A DNA stretch of 64,000 bases from Breviolum minutum Mf 1.05b.01 (Eukaryota; Sar; Dinophyceae; Suessiales; Symbiodiniaceae). A model generated the notes under the pieces. The model saw only the letters and a list, made by a program, of their open reading frames with translations. It searched no databases and was not told where the DNA came from. Positions 11,724 through 22,488 of this stretch are shown here, piece by piece. The position numbers were made by a program, and so were the translations under genes. Positions within the stretch are counted from its first letter, which is position 1. Each line of letters starts with the position of its first letter. Location: the NCBI GenBank assembly GCA_000507305.1, contig DF239124.1, positions 129,948 to 193,947 of the forward strand, given 5' to 3'.

Positions 11724-12357
11724 CCTTCTAATTGAGGAAATCCCTTACATTTATCATTCCTGTTATGATTTGTGTTGGTTAAGGATCCCGAAAAAAAATC
11801 ACAATGGCTTCCTATCATCCAAATAATTTGGGGGGAAGAGTATACTCCCTTATAATCTAAATCCTTGTATATGTATATTCCAACCAGGGTATTTTTGCAC
11901 TGCTCAAGGAAAGGAACCTGATCACATGAGATCTTCTGATATTTGAGTTTCTCAGGTCAATCTCATCCTATTTTTTTTGCCCCTGGCGTCCTTGTACATG
12001 AAGGGCATCTCCAAAAGTTTTGCCAGGTGTTCAAATTGCTGCAGACTTTTTTTGCTGCGCTCCTGGCTCCAAAATCTCTCTGTGTTTATTTTTGCCCAAT
12101 AGTACTTCTCACAAACATGTCATTTTAAAATTTAATTCAAGTTTACCAAAGCGACCTGTTGAAACGAAGCAGAAAAAAATAAAAGCTGCCCCAATTTTCC
12201 AAAGTCGCTCTTGAAGGTGTTTTTTTCCTGACATCAAAAAGAAAAAAACGTTCCTCTGACCGACCCAGCGTGGCTGGGAAAAAAACATGCCACAGATCCG
12301 CTTCCGAAGACAAGCAAAAACAACAACAACAAAGACTTGAAGTGTCTAATTTCTTAT

Positions 12358-12459
12358 CTAGTTGGTGGTTTCAACCCATCTGAAAAATATTCGTCAATTT
12401 GGATAATTTTCCCAAGGTTCGGGGTGAAAAGTAAAAATGTTTGAGTTGCCACCACCTAG
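12358..12459. repeat. MITE-like foldback, family A copy 2
   Basis: Same ends as the copy at 127: CTAGTTGGTGGTTTCAACCC on the left and GCCACCACCTAG on the right. Confidence 0.7.
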
Positions 12460-12932
12460 TTTTCTATTCTGTTTTGTTTGTACATGTTTTTTGGTTCAAT
12501 CTTGTCACAATCCACAACATTCAGAGTTCAACTCCAGGCTCTTCGTGCCGAAAAAAAAAGTGCCTGGAGATCTTCTGGGAAGGTGTCCTCTGCCATCTTG
12601 TAGACCTGGAAACTGCAGGTCTACGAAAGGATGGATCGGATGGGATCATGACGAAAAGGGTGGGGAAAATCACACGAATCACACGGAAACACGTGTGAAC
12701 ATCTGATTCAACCAAGGTCACGAAAGGCAACTTGTATACATCTGGTGAGATGGCTCTGCTTCATATAATATTTCTAGCTGTGAAGTCTGTGAGCGAAGAA
12801 GTGCAATTCCAAACAAACCTTTTTAGAAAGCCTGCACGCTTCACTACTGCGTTTCATGTTCTTTTGCTCGTCAGAGGAACAGCTTTGAACAACTTTATTT
12901 ATCTTCTACATCTTTCTGGATCTTCTGGCTCT

Positions 12933-13040
12933 TCAGTGCTGACGTTTCGGGACGCGAAACGGCCCGGCCTCGTCCAGTGCATGCTTCATGGTCGTTGAAT
13001 AGTTTGCGCCATAAGCCTCTGGACCTCGAAAAGAGCATTC
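12933..13040 (-). CDS. GC-rich candidate terminal exon
   Basis: The minus strand reads ECSFRGPEAYGANYSTTMKH and onward to a stop after PKRQH. It is distinctly GC-richer than the AT-rich repeat just upstream. A second frame is also open. No family recognised. Confidence 0.3.
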   Translation of the reverse strand, partial: ECSFRGPEAYGANYSTTMKHALDEAGPFRVPKRQH

Positions 13041-13074
13041 CGAACTTCCGAAAAAAAAAAACAAAAAAAACAAT

Positions 13075-13385
13075 GATAGAAATGGAAGTGAAACATCAGA
13101 ATGATAGTGAGAACAAATATCATGTGAAAGAAAATGATAACAGCAACAATATCTATAGTTACGATAATGATTATAGTTATGATTCTGATAACTCTGATGA
13201 CTATAATGACAACAAAAACTCTCATCATTATAATAGCTACAATAAGTATCACAATTAGAACGACTATGATGACTAGAATCGCTAGAACAACTAGAATAGC
13301 TAGAATGCATATGATATATAGCAAGTAACAGCAACAAAATGAAACATCATAATTTTCTTCATCATCATCATCATCATCAACAAGC
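13075..13385. repeat. Degenerate trinucleotide tract
   Basis: An imperfect run of GAT/AAT/ATC-like triplets ends in a clean (CAT)n tract near 13360-13380. The long open frames across it on both strands are repeat artefacts. Confidence 0.7.
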
Positions 13386-13589
13386 GATTGGCATCCACAT
13401 CTTGTTCTTCCATCTTTCAAGAGAACCATGAACCATTTGGCTCAATTTCACGCTTCAAATCCCACTGATCGATCCACCTTGTTGAGCATCTTTGCCATCG
13501 ATCCAAATACTCCAGGTCCTGAATGGGGGAAGCTTAGCCCCCAAAACACAAGACAAACACGTGAATCTATGTCACCCAAAAATAAACAA

Positions 13590-13735
13590 TACCCTCCCTG
13601 AAACTAACATAGCACCTGAAAATGGATGGTTGGAATATATATATATATATATATATATATGTATCGTATATATATACTAGTTTCTTTTTGGGGCCCGGCC
13701 TATTTTCAGGTGCTATGTTTGTTTTGGGGAGTGTA
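13590..13735. repeat. MITE-like foldback, family B copy 2
   Basis: Left ACCCTCCCTGAAACTAACAT and right ATTTTCAGGTGCTATGTTTG arms pair. The centre contains a (TA)n microsatellite at about 13637-13675. The TA run probably expanded inside the element's loop. Confidence 0.75.
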
Positions 13736-14447
13736 AAAACATGCCGGCCTTCTTTTAAAGATAGACTAATACCAACCAATGGAACAATAAAATTCATAGA
13801 GCCAAACAACACCTGAATCACCACCACCTGCAACCTATAGATTCCCTTTAAATTCCCTCACATTCCCTTTGAATTCCCTCAGATTCTGTAGAATGGTGGC
13901 GCTTCAAAACGCTCAAAGACCACACCATTGCCCCCCCCATGTTGGACTTATATCACCAATTTCATCAAGGACACGGTGCTTCACATCGGAATAGCCTCAG
14001 CAAGGTGTCAGTTTTCATGGTTTTTCCTTTTGGTTTCCCAAATGTTATTTTTTGCGTACCTTTTTGTTTACATGCAAACTTCATGATCGATTTTTTGTTT
14101 GAAGATCACATGTAGTTTGAGTAACTCTTAACTCAAGTCCCAACACAATCTTCCCCAAATTCTCGCACACAAATTGTTTTTTGCCATACGAAAATAAAAA
14201 ACTACTTTTATAGCTTTGGAACCAAGCAACTGATTTTTGCTTTGCAACAAACTCTGAGAACAAACTTCCCGGGAAGCACTCTCAACACTAGGGAGTGTTA
14301 TAATAAATGGAAACCATTGCCGGATTCGACCAAGCATGGCTATTCATGGGTAAGGTTGGCAAGGTGTCTTGAGCCAAACGACAGCACAGTTGTGGGTCCC
14401 CTGATTTCGCGAAACAAGCACTTTTGATGGGAAAAAACACCAGTCTA

Positions 14448-14578
14448 TTTACATGGTACCCTCCTGTAAACTAACATAGCAGGCTGGAATATCCCCATTT
14501 TGAATAGGAAATACATCTTCAATCCCGGTCCATTTTCCAGCCAGCTATGTTAGTTGATCCCGGAGGGTACCATGTAAA
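14448..14578. repeat. MITE-like foldback, family B copy 3 (best preserved)
   Basis: 131 bp. The outer 17 bases TTTACATGGTACCCTCC are matched perfectly by GGAGGGTACCATGTAAA on the right, and ACTAACATAGC pairs with GCTATGTTAGT inside. These are the longest arms of any family B copy here, suggesting recent origin or arm homogenisation. Confidence 0.8.
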
Positions 14579-14732
14579 ATCATACAACTTGGCAGTTGGT
14601 TGGAACCACTCAAAAAAGGTCCCGAAGCACTGGAACATACTGACTTGCCAAGACTTGAATGTTCTGTGACTGTGAGTGACAAACTGAGAGTTCAAATTTG
14701 CACAAACTTCTTCCGGCTTATATCATAGGTAA

Positions 14733-14850
14733 TACTGTTGATGGAAGAAATCCTGCACTATTTGTAGTAGTAGATATGCCGCATATGCCAGTATTCATAG
14801 GGTTTTATACATCCTTTTGGTGGCTAGCCGAATTTCTTATAAAATTCAAG
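14733..14850. repeat. Family C copy 3, right end decayed
   Basis: Intact left end TACTGTTGATGGAAGAAATC, then an internal ATAGGGTTTTATACATCC. The expected right terminus is degraded after GAATTTCTTATAA. Confidence 0.65.
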
Positions 14851-15242
14851 GTGCTAAGGGTTCAAATCGCATTCGATGAAGCCCTGTTTTGGATGTCAAG
14901 TGGAGACTCGTCCATGAACTACAACTTCGTGACACGGCGAAAGCTCGGAATGAAGGCATTTTCTGCTTCTCCACTTAATGCTGCTTAGCTTTAAGGTGAG
15001 CTATCATTTGTGCAAAAGTCGCCAAAATCCATAGAACCCAGTGAACCCAGCATGTATGGTTTTTAACAAGACAACATGTACGTCGAAACGACTACAGTAA
15101 AAGGCTTTGAACATGTCCACCTACCGCAAAACAACACACGTCTCTTTTTTTCCGCTAAACGAAGACTCCACACCGGTCATTCCAAGCTTCGAAAAGGCTG
15201 GTCACCTGTAGATTCGAGCCATCTGAATGGGAAGTGAAGTGA

Positions 15243-15350
15243 TACTGTTGATGGAAGAAATCCGGCTAACCAGTTGAGGTTGGTAGTTTATCCCATTATT
15301 TACAGGGTTTTGTACATCCCAGGTGGTGCAGGATTTCTTCCATTAACAGT
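15243..15350. repeat. Family C copy 4
   Basis: 108 bp, left TACTGTTGATGGAAGAAATC and right GATTTCTTCCATTAACAGTA. The middle carries GTTGAGGTTGGTAGTTTATC, shared with the copies at 18494 and 58632. Confidence 0.8.
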
Positions 15351-16566
15351 ATGAACAAAAGGATTCTGGGTGAAGTTTGATGCTGTAATTGTCAAGGGTA
15401 TGGAGGCTTTTGGAGATTTTCCATGGTGAAATTCCACTTGTCAATGAGTTACTCGTGGAAAACTTGCATCCTTCATCATCCACTCATAACATACACACTT
15501 TATCTCAAAATGAAATCTCAAAGAAAAAACTTGATCATCACTTTCACTGGATAGCCTCGTTTTAGAATCAACTCCGTATCTTCAAAGAAAATATCCTCAC
15601 CTCTCATCCCAACCCCCCCCGCTTTTTGTGGATCCGGACTCGGAGTTCAGGGCACCAATCTCGCCAACGAATCTACCTCCAACAAGTGGGCTGGAAAAAC
15701 TCGCCAAACTCGTGGGATTTCATCGGCAACGAAGTTCCAGATTTCTAGGTGACAAACCCGAGGTGTGAAAAAAAAAATGGTAGCAGAAATGTGAGATGCT
15801 TAACTTTTGCGGTTGAGGAAAAAACACGACAAATGCCAAGAAATTGCTGCAGCTCCAATCGCTTTTTTCTGCCTCCAAATCCTCCATCCATAGCTCCCTC
15901 GCATCAATAGATGGCACCTTTGTAACGAGGCAGAAAAACGGCATTGGTCAATTCTCCAAAAAGGATATGACGGTTGGAACCTTCAAAACAAGGTTCACTT
16001 GTTTCGACTAAGGGCAGACAATGTGAATCTTTGACACCAGACTTTCCAACAAATTTGTCTTTATACACCGGGATTTTTGGTCGGAACTTGCAGATCTGGC
16101 CTCAAGTTGAGATCCAAATGACATATCCTGTAAGTGTCCAAGCGTCAAAGTCACCACCAGTGACTTCCTAGAAAAGGGAAAATCAATACAAAAAGGGGTG
16201 TGGGATCCCTCCCATATCTTTAAAAAAAAAAACATGACCCCAAGCTCTACAGGAAACCGCTGCTGGTCTTACATCTTATTTTCCAGATGGATCGTTGTAA
16301 GAAATCATGTCTATGACAAAGATCACGGGAAAAGCCGCCAAGTCAGGGGCCCGGTGTTTGGATTCCTTGGATCCCCTTATGAAATGGATTGTTACTCAAG
16401 GGCCCCCCGATTCGAATCCTAAACCACCGGGCGCCAAACCCACCAATTTACTACAGTTGGTTCTTGACCTAAACCCAGTTGAAAAATCTGCTCGGCAAAA
16501 ATTGGATCATTTCCCCAAGTCTTCAAAATAAATTGCTCACCCAAATCTTTCAAACCACCAAGCAGC

Positions 16567-16660
16567 CACCCTCTAGGGAACTAACATATCCCACCTTGGG
16601 AAAAGGAAAATCATCTTCAAAATTGGCTTTTCAGGCGACATGTTAGTTTCCAGGAGGGTA
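16567..16660. repeat. MITE-like foldback, family B copy 4
   Basis: Left ACCCTCTAGGGAACTAACAT and right ATGTTAGTTTCCAGGAGGGT arms are inverted. It is a short version of about 94 bp. Confidence 0.7.
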
Positions 16661-17347
16661 AACCACTAGTTGACTCCAGGCTAGATCCATCTCAGGCTGA
16701 GATCCCTCCATCTCGTTGAGATCCCCAGCTTTGGAGGTCAGTAGCCTTCCATGTTGGCAAGTCATGGTCCAATCCCCTTGGAAAGAAGGTACGTTAGATG
16801 ATGAATTTATACCCCCACAAAAATTGGGGTAAGATGTATATACCTGGTATACCTCCCAATTTAAAAAAGTAAGTTCCAGCCCAAAAAAGAATGGATCTGT
16901 CTTGACTACCTTACAATCACCAAAAAAAACAAACACAAATTTCAAAAAAAAAAACATGCCATGGTTTTTTCCTACCTCCCAAAGAAAAAAACACACACAC
17001 AAAATTGGCCACAAAATTTCCCCCAAGCATTTCCATGGCTTTTTTGTTTCATAGATTTGGTAATGTCAATCTATTTGTCGAGTCTTCCTGCATCCTTCCT
17101 GCCTGAGATGGCAAGAAGGGATCTCGGTTGGTAAGAGGCCTGTCACCCAACTCAAGCCCCCAGGAAGAGTTTTTGGAAGGGGGGGGTTGCTTGTTCTATA
17201 AGCAATCCCAAAAAAAAAACACTTCCATATATGTCAGGGGCAAAATCACCATAGATTCCACAGGTCTACATTGAATTAGTTACTTTACGTATCGATTTCA
17301 GGCTACTTTTCTATGATGACAAAATGGGGATTTGAAAGACGAAATCG

Positions 17348-17413
17348 AAGTGAGGTAATTCTAAGAATCCACCGACCTACAAGTGAGGTTATTTGAAGAA
17401 TCCACCGACCTAC
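17348..17413. repeat. 33-bp tandem duplication
   Basis: Two adjacent 33-base units start AAGTGAGGT and end CCACCGACCTAC. They differ at a few central positions. Confidence 0.8.
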
Positions 17414-17695
17414 AACTTGAAACATCCATTTTCTACCAACAGTTTTCACCCCAAAAAGAAACAGAAACAGAAAAAGAAAACAACGGAAATCTTCAACTCA
17501 ATCCAAGTTTCTTGACCCCATTTTCTCTCTTCATACCCCTTCAACCCTTACGTCATGACATGGGTGACCACCAGTGCCGTTGTTTCCTCTCACCATACCT
17601 GGCTTCTCCTTCAATGAGGTGACCCGTCTCCAACAACTCCTGTTGAGAGGAGATGCTAGTTGTAAGCTAATTGTGGGACTCTTCAAAAACAGGTG

Positions 17696-17751
17696 GTGGT
17701 TGTTGTTGTTGTTGTTGTTGCTGTTGTTGTTGTTGTTGTTGTTGTTGTTGC

Positions 17752-17799
<48 letters not shown>

Positions 17800-17801
17800 G
17801 A
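17696..17801. repeat. (GTT)n microsatellite
   Basis: Over 30 GTT units with two GCT interruptions. Long poly-Asn, poly-Leu, poly-Val or poly-Cys reading frames across it are artefacts of the repeat. Confidence 0.9.
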
Positions 17802-18172
17802 AAATTATTGTAAAAAAAAAACGTGTGACAGTTGCTGTGATGTCGCGGAGGAATCAAGTAAAGGCCAGGGTCTATTCGTGGTCTGAAATTGATGAAATTG
17901 CTGGTGGCGTGTGTGAGTTTTGCTTTTTCTCTGGGAGGCTTAAAACAACCTGTGCAAGAACAATAAGACTACACCACTAGCCACTAGCTCTTCACCAGGA
18001 CTCTTCAGATCTGATTCGAAATTCACTTTTGACTGTCTTTCAAAGTCCACGGGCAATCATGGCCCAATTCTGGATGAATAACAAATGGTGATTAATTTCC
18101 ATTTCAAAAGCGATTTTGGAATCCCTATATATAAACCAAATAAAATCAAATAAAATGGCATCATCCTCTATT

Positions 18173-18291
18173 TACACTCCCTAAAACTAACATAGCACCC
18201 GAAAATAGGCCATCCCGAAAAAAAAGGAAAGTTGTCTTCCGACTTCGGACCATCAATTTTCAGGTGCGAACTGTTAGCTTCAGGGAAGGTA
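18173..18291. repeat. MITE-like foldback, family B copy 5
   Basis: Left ACTAACATAGCACCCGAAAA and right TTTTCAGGTGCGAACTGTTA are imperfect inverted repeats of the family B core. Confidence 0.7.
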
Positions 18292-18493
18292 ACCCCAAGC
18301 AACTCCTCATTTCCAAGATTTTGCTCCCCCAACCTAACCTTCCACCCGAACTCCACCTCTCGGCTGATCTCTCTTTCGCCCACCACGCGACGTTCAACCA
18401 GTTCGCCACTCAGTCCCCGGTTTTGGGCCGTCCTGAGGGCAAGGTTGATGCACCCCACAACCTTGTTTGTGGATTAAGACATTTGGAGCCCCG

Positions 18494-18585
18494 AAATCCT
18501 GCACCAGTTGAGGTTGGTAGTTTACCCCATTATTTACAGTGTTTTATACATCCCAAGCGGCGCAGGATTTCTTCCATCAACAGTA
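18494..18585. repeat. Family C copy 5, truncated on the left
   Basis: The right end is intact (GATTTCTTCCATCAACAGTA) with the internal TTATTTACAGTGTTTTATAC. The left end is cut back to AAATCCTGCACC. Its right terminus directly abuts the stop codon of the Met/Pro/Ala-rich exon. Confidence 0.75.
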
Positions 18586-19108
18586 TCAACCAACCTCCAC
18601 CAGAATTTTTGCGCCAGTCCTGACTACCGTTGAAGCTGCAGCAATTTTCTCTGAAATTCCAAGATCTCCCATTGTGCCCGGAATCTGACTCGCCATTGGA
18701 GCACCAAGACCTGAAGCCTGCAGATATGGACTCGCTGTCACTGCAGGTCTAGGTGGTGCCATGGGGGGCACACCATAGTTGGGAGGTCTCAGTGGCATGG
18801 TTGCTGCCGGTTGAGATGGTGCATGGCCTTGTAACATGACTGGAGCAGTGGAAGTGTGCAAGGGAATGGCAGGCATGGGCACACCAGCCATCTGAGGAGC
18901 CATGGCACCTTGGGGCATAGCACCAGGCATGGCCTGAGGGGCCATGGCACAGTGCCCACCGGGCATGACACCACAAGGCATGGCATGAGCAGGACGCATA
19001 GCAGCAGGATGCATGGCACCAGGCGGCAACCCTTGAGGCATACTTTGTGTCACCGGCGGCGGCTGTGAAGCTGCAGCCCCTACCATCATTGCCACATTGG
19101 GCGCTGGC
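18586..19108 (-). CDS. Met/Pro/Ala-rich low-complexity protein, last exon
   Basis: An exon of about 174 codons after an acceptor TGTTGCCAG|G. It encodes repeated Met-Pro-Ala-Gly-Gln segments such as MPQGAMAPQM and CGVMPGGHC and ends GAKILVEVG. The stop TGA is formed at the junction with the family C element at 18585, so the original C-terminus may have been cut by that insertion. Higher GC than its surroundings supports real coding. Low-complexity Met/Pro-rich proteins cannot be assigned a function by eye. A Gln/Pro-rich exon may lie upstream near 19300-19370. Confidence 0.5.
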
Positions 19109-19849
19109 CTGGCAACATTTTGAAGGTCAAATATCAGATCCAACAAACATCAGAAATGAAGCACCCTTGGCATGAATTTGGGAATGATTTTGGGCATTCT
19201 CCACTCCAAACCTCGAGTACTCTCGCATGAAGAATTTTTCGAAAAACCCTGGTAGACCACCCTACTCCTGCCTGGTCACGCATTCAAAAAAATATCATAT
19301 GAATCTGATCCATGAAATCAGAACCAAGTTGCATGGGTGGACGCTGCCACTGCTGCTGTGGTACCTGGATGGTTCGATGCGGCAGTTGTTTCTACATTTG
19401 AGAAATAGCTCTGAATACCAAATCAGGGTGTTGACTCGACAACCAAGCAAATGGTTGTTTACGTTCAAGCTACTCATAGCAAAACTAAAACCCATTCAAA
19501 ACAAAGGTTATTCAACAGCTACGGATACAGTACTTCTGACCTTTACAAACTACAGTTTCTGAATTGTGCGCCCCGGATAACAGAATAAATGACTGGCAAA
19601 CGCAGCACATTCAGTTTTTGTGCTCAACAATCTGAGGATGTCTTTTGGAACCGTTCAAATCCCTTGAAGTAGAAAAAACATTGAATTTGAGAGCTCTTAA
19701 TTTAATGATGAGATGGATCATTTACTTCAAACCCATCCAACACTAAGTTCATATTGAAATAGACAATATCTTATATCCCAACAATTCTTAAAAAATGGAC
19801 AATGCATTATCTTACCACTGATAGGTCAACCACGACGGAAAAGTCCTTA

Positions 19850-19950
19850 TCAACTCCTTATCAACTTTCCAGCCTGCCCCATGGCTCTTGCAAACTCCTC
19901 ACGAGTGATGACCTGACTGGCCCAAGCGGTAGCGTGAAACACAACCAGCT
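19850..19950 (-). CDS. Candidate terminal exon, unknown protein
   Basis: The minus strand reads LVVFHATAWASQVITREEFA, then RAMGQAGKLIRS and a stop. The segment is amphipathic and protein-like. Upstream the frame opens after a TGA, with a plausible acceptor TGGATCCTCAG. No family recognised. Confidence 0.4.
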
Positions 19951-20442
19951 GCCGGGTTTGAACGGTTTGGGATACACTGAGGATCCAACACCATCATGGT
20001 TCCTGAGGGCCAAGGGTGCTGTAGAGTTAGGACTTTTGACTAGCCACCCGGGTGTCAGTGTGCTGCCATCCCGAGAATCACCACTGCCACATCCACCAAG
20101 GACTGCTTTCCCCACCAAGAAACCACCACCACCATATAGATTTTGAAAAAAGAATGAGAAAAAAATGGAGAAGGACACGGATAATAAGAAGGAAAATGAG
20201 AATGATATTGATAATTGTAATGCACAATCAGGATCTCGACCATGAAAATGACAATGACCACAATCATGCTACCAAGGAAGACCATACCCATAATTATACC
20301 AAATCCGAACTCGGAACTAAAAAAGCGACATAATTTTCAATTTGCCGGAGCAACACAAGAGATGGATTTCTCTCCGCATTGGAAGTCAAAGCAACGACTT
20401 CCAAATACAAAAAACACGGTGTTTGCTATCATTGATCCATAT

Positions 20443-20552
20443 GGACGTTTCCGAAAATAGTGGGTTTTCCACCCAAATCATCCATTTATCATTTATCCAT
20501 AGTGGTCTGCCATTATTACTAAAAACCCATCCATTTTGGCGGCCCCACCCCG
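20443..20552. repeat. Family I repeat copy 1
   Basis: Shares TTTCCGAAAATA.TGGGTTTT, ATCATCCATTT and CCATCCATTTTGG with the copy 350 bp downstream. Its right end is decayed. Confidence 0.65.
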
Positions 20553-20795
20553 TTGACACAAACTTGCACTCGAGAGTCTGGTCAAAAGCTTGGAAAGTCG
20601 CTGCCATTTCTCCCACAGGACGGGTAGTCGCGGCTCATTTTTTTTTGAGAAAAGTTAGGCTGCAATGAAATGAAAGAGGAATCCCTAAGGATCCAATCAC
20701 CTTCTCAGATGATGAGCAAGGGGTGTATTCTATCACCTCCGAAACGGAAGGTATTTAGGTTCCATTACCAGTCATCAATTGTACAACTTGATACG

Positions 20796-20903
20796 GATGT
20801 TTCCGAAAATAATGGGTTTTCCCCCGAAATCATCCATTTGTCCATAGTGGTTTTCCATGATTTTCACCATCCATTTTGGGGTACCACTATTTTTGGAAAC
20901 ACC
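20796..20903. repeat. Family I repeat copy 2 with terminal inverted repeats
   Basis: The left TGTTTCCGAAAATAATGG is mirrored by the right CCACTATTTTTGGAAACA. About 108 bp, a MITE-like structure. This is the better preserved of the two copies. Confidence 0.7.
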
Positions 20904-21249
20904 CAAATGAAAGGGGAAACAATCCAAAAAGGGGAAACAATTCTCAATTTTTTTCCACTTGTTCGAGGGCAAACAATCAAATTCAAACACAAGTAGGTGG
21001 AAATGAACACACATCTCACATGTTCGAAATTCATCAAAGTTGCTTGACGTCATGAATTTGTTGGTGCCACTGACTTTCCATCTACTCACTTTGACAAACA
21101 TTTTGTCCACTTCTGATGCGGTCCCAACATGAAGGTCTGTGACCAACCTATCCAGCAACTCTACGACGTTGCGGTGTTTTTCGTGTATCAGTGCCACATG
21201 ACTCCGTTGGGACAACAACCTTGGGCGAAGCACTGCCACGTAGCCACAT

Positions 21250-22293
21250 TTAACATTGGACGTAAAATTCGTGGCACACAGCTTGCCCATCCAGCAATGG
21301 ATTCCCCTGCAATAGCACTTCACGAAGTGCTACAAGACCTGTAAATTGATGATCAGAAATCTGTGAAATCTGGTTGCCATACAGGTTCAAGGTCTGCAGA
21401 GATGTGAGGTTCGCAAAGGCTTCCCGTGGAATCTGTGAAATCTTGTTGCCATTCAATTCCAACCTCTGCAGAGATGTGAGGCTCGCAAATGCTTCCCGTG
21501 GAATCTGTGAAATCTTGTTGCCTCGCAGGTCCAAGGTCTGCAGAGATGTGAGGTTCGCAAATGCTTCCGGTGAAATCTGTGAAATCTCGTTGCCTCGCAG
21601 GTCCAAGGTCTGCAGAGATGTGAGGCTCGCAAAGGCTTCCTGTGGAATCTGTGAAATCATGTTGTGATGCAAGTCCAAGGTCTGCAGAGATGTGAGGCTC
21701 GCAAAGGATTCTGGTGAAATCTGTGAAATCTCGTTGTGATACAGGTCCAAGGTCTGCAGAGATGTGAGGCTCGCAAAGGCTTCCCGTGGAATCTGTGAAA
21801 TCTTGTTGCCTAGCAGGTCCAAGGTCTGCAGAGATGTGAGGTTCGCAAATGCTTCCCGTGGAATCTGTGAAATCCAGTTGTATCTCAGGTTCAAGGTCTG
21901 CAGAGATGTGAGGTTCGCAAATGTCTCCCGTGGAATCTGTGAAATCTCGTTGGATCTCAGGTCCAAGATCTCAAGGGCAGTAAGATCTTGAAAGGTGTGC
22001 GCTGGGAGTTCTTGCAGTTTGTTCTCACTGAGGTCCAAAATTTTCATGTGCTTTGAGTGCAAGAACAACTTTTGAGGCAAAGAACTCAGCAAGTTCCCCT
22101 TGACAATGATATTGCCCCAGTTGTCGGTCTTTCCACCCAAGAAGAGTTTTTCCAGCTTTGGCACCGGCTTCAAGAGCTCTTCCGGCAGCTGTCTCAAGTT
22201 GTTCTGGCTCAGCGACAGAAGCCGCACGTTTTTCAAGCCAAGGAACGCCTCCTCGTCTAGCGACGTGAGGTTTGCACGGCCCAAATCCAAGAC
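21250..22293 (-). CDS. Membrane LRR protein, LRR exon (3' end of gene)
   Basis: The acceptor CGTTGCCGTCAG precedes GTCTTGGATTTGG. The exon runs to a stop after HEFYVQC. It encodes about 11-12 leucine-rich repeats; eight are near-identical 24-residue units of the type ISQIPREAFANLTSLQTLDL, with a ninth diverged unit. The near-identity at DNA level (72-bp units) points to recent tandem expansion. The first units (NVRLLSLSQNNLRQLPEELL) are diverged, and one is longer, with an insert (GGKTDNWGNIIVKG). A short cap (NPLLDGQAVCHEFYVQC) closes the solenoid. LRR solenoids bind ligands or proteins. It joins the preceding exon cleanly as SAKLQ|VLDLGRANL. Confidence 0.85.
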   Translation of the reverse strand, partial: VLDLGRANLTSLDEEAFLGLKNVRLLSLSQNNLRQLPEELLKPVPKLEKLFLGGKTDNWGNIIVKGNLLSSLPQKLFLHSKHMKILDLSENKLQELPAHTFQDLTALEILDLRSNEISQIPRETFANLTSLQTLNLRYNWISQIPREAFANLTSLQTLDLLGNKISQIPREAFASLTSLQTLDLYHNEISQISPESFASLTSLQTLDLHHNMISQIPQEAFASLTSLQTLDLRGNEISQISPEAFANLTSLQTLDLRGNKISQIPREAFASLTSLQRLELNGNKISQIPREAFANLTSLQTLNLYGNQISQISDHQFTGLVALREVLLQGNPLLDGQAVCHEFYVQC

Positions 22294-22488
22294 CTGACGG
22301 CAACACGAATCTCAACGCTGCCGATTGGTCTGAATATCAATAGGTCTTCGCTTCTTGCTACAACCGTTCTACGTAAATTTCAATATTGGAAATCGGACCG
22401 GATCCAATATTCAGTCTGATGTGTCATGTGACCATGTGGCATATCCTCACGGAAACCTTCCAAGTGGTATGTCAACTGAGGTCCACAC

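Larger units (their letters stand above)
8330..12930. other. Long gene-free tract dominated by repeats
   Basis: Open frames here are short and conflicting, with no recognisable domain. The tract holds two family C copies, one family A copy and foldbacks G and J, plus diffuse AT-rich sequence. I read it as intergenic sequence or a large intron colonised by small DNA elements. Confidence 0.5.
13860..18170. other. Gene-poor tract with repeats
   Basis: I see no firm exon. It carries B copies at 14448 and 16567, C copies at 14733 and 15243, a 33-bp tandem duplication and a GTT microsatellite. A weak minus-strand exon-like segment at about 15830-15925 (after TTACAAAG) reads in two frames and was not called. 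Confidence 0.5.

Noticed and set aside
12977..13429. Ser/Tyr- or Ile/Val-rich open frames on both strands
   Set aside because: Produced by a degenerate AT-rich trinucleotide tract; only the GC-rich segment at 12933-13040 could be coding.
17531..17886. Long poly-Asn, poly-Leu, poly-Val and poly-Cys reading frames
   Set aside because: They are translations of the (GTT)n microsatellite in different frames and strands, not proteins.
20775..21000. Minus-strand extension of an open frame downstream of the LRR gene
   Set aside because: Its last third is translation of the family I repeat; the rest is probably 3' untranslated sequence.
21374..21991. Plus-strand Arg/Cys-rich repeats of 60-97 codons
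   Set aside because: Antisense shadow of the 72-bp LRR units on the minus strand.
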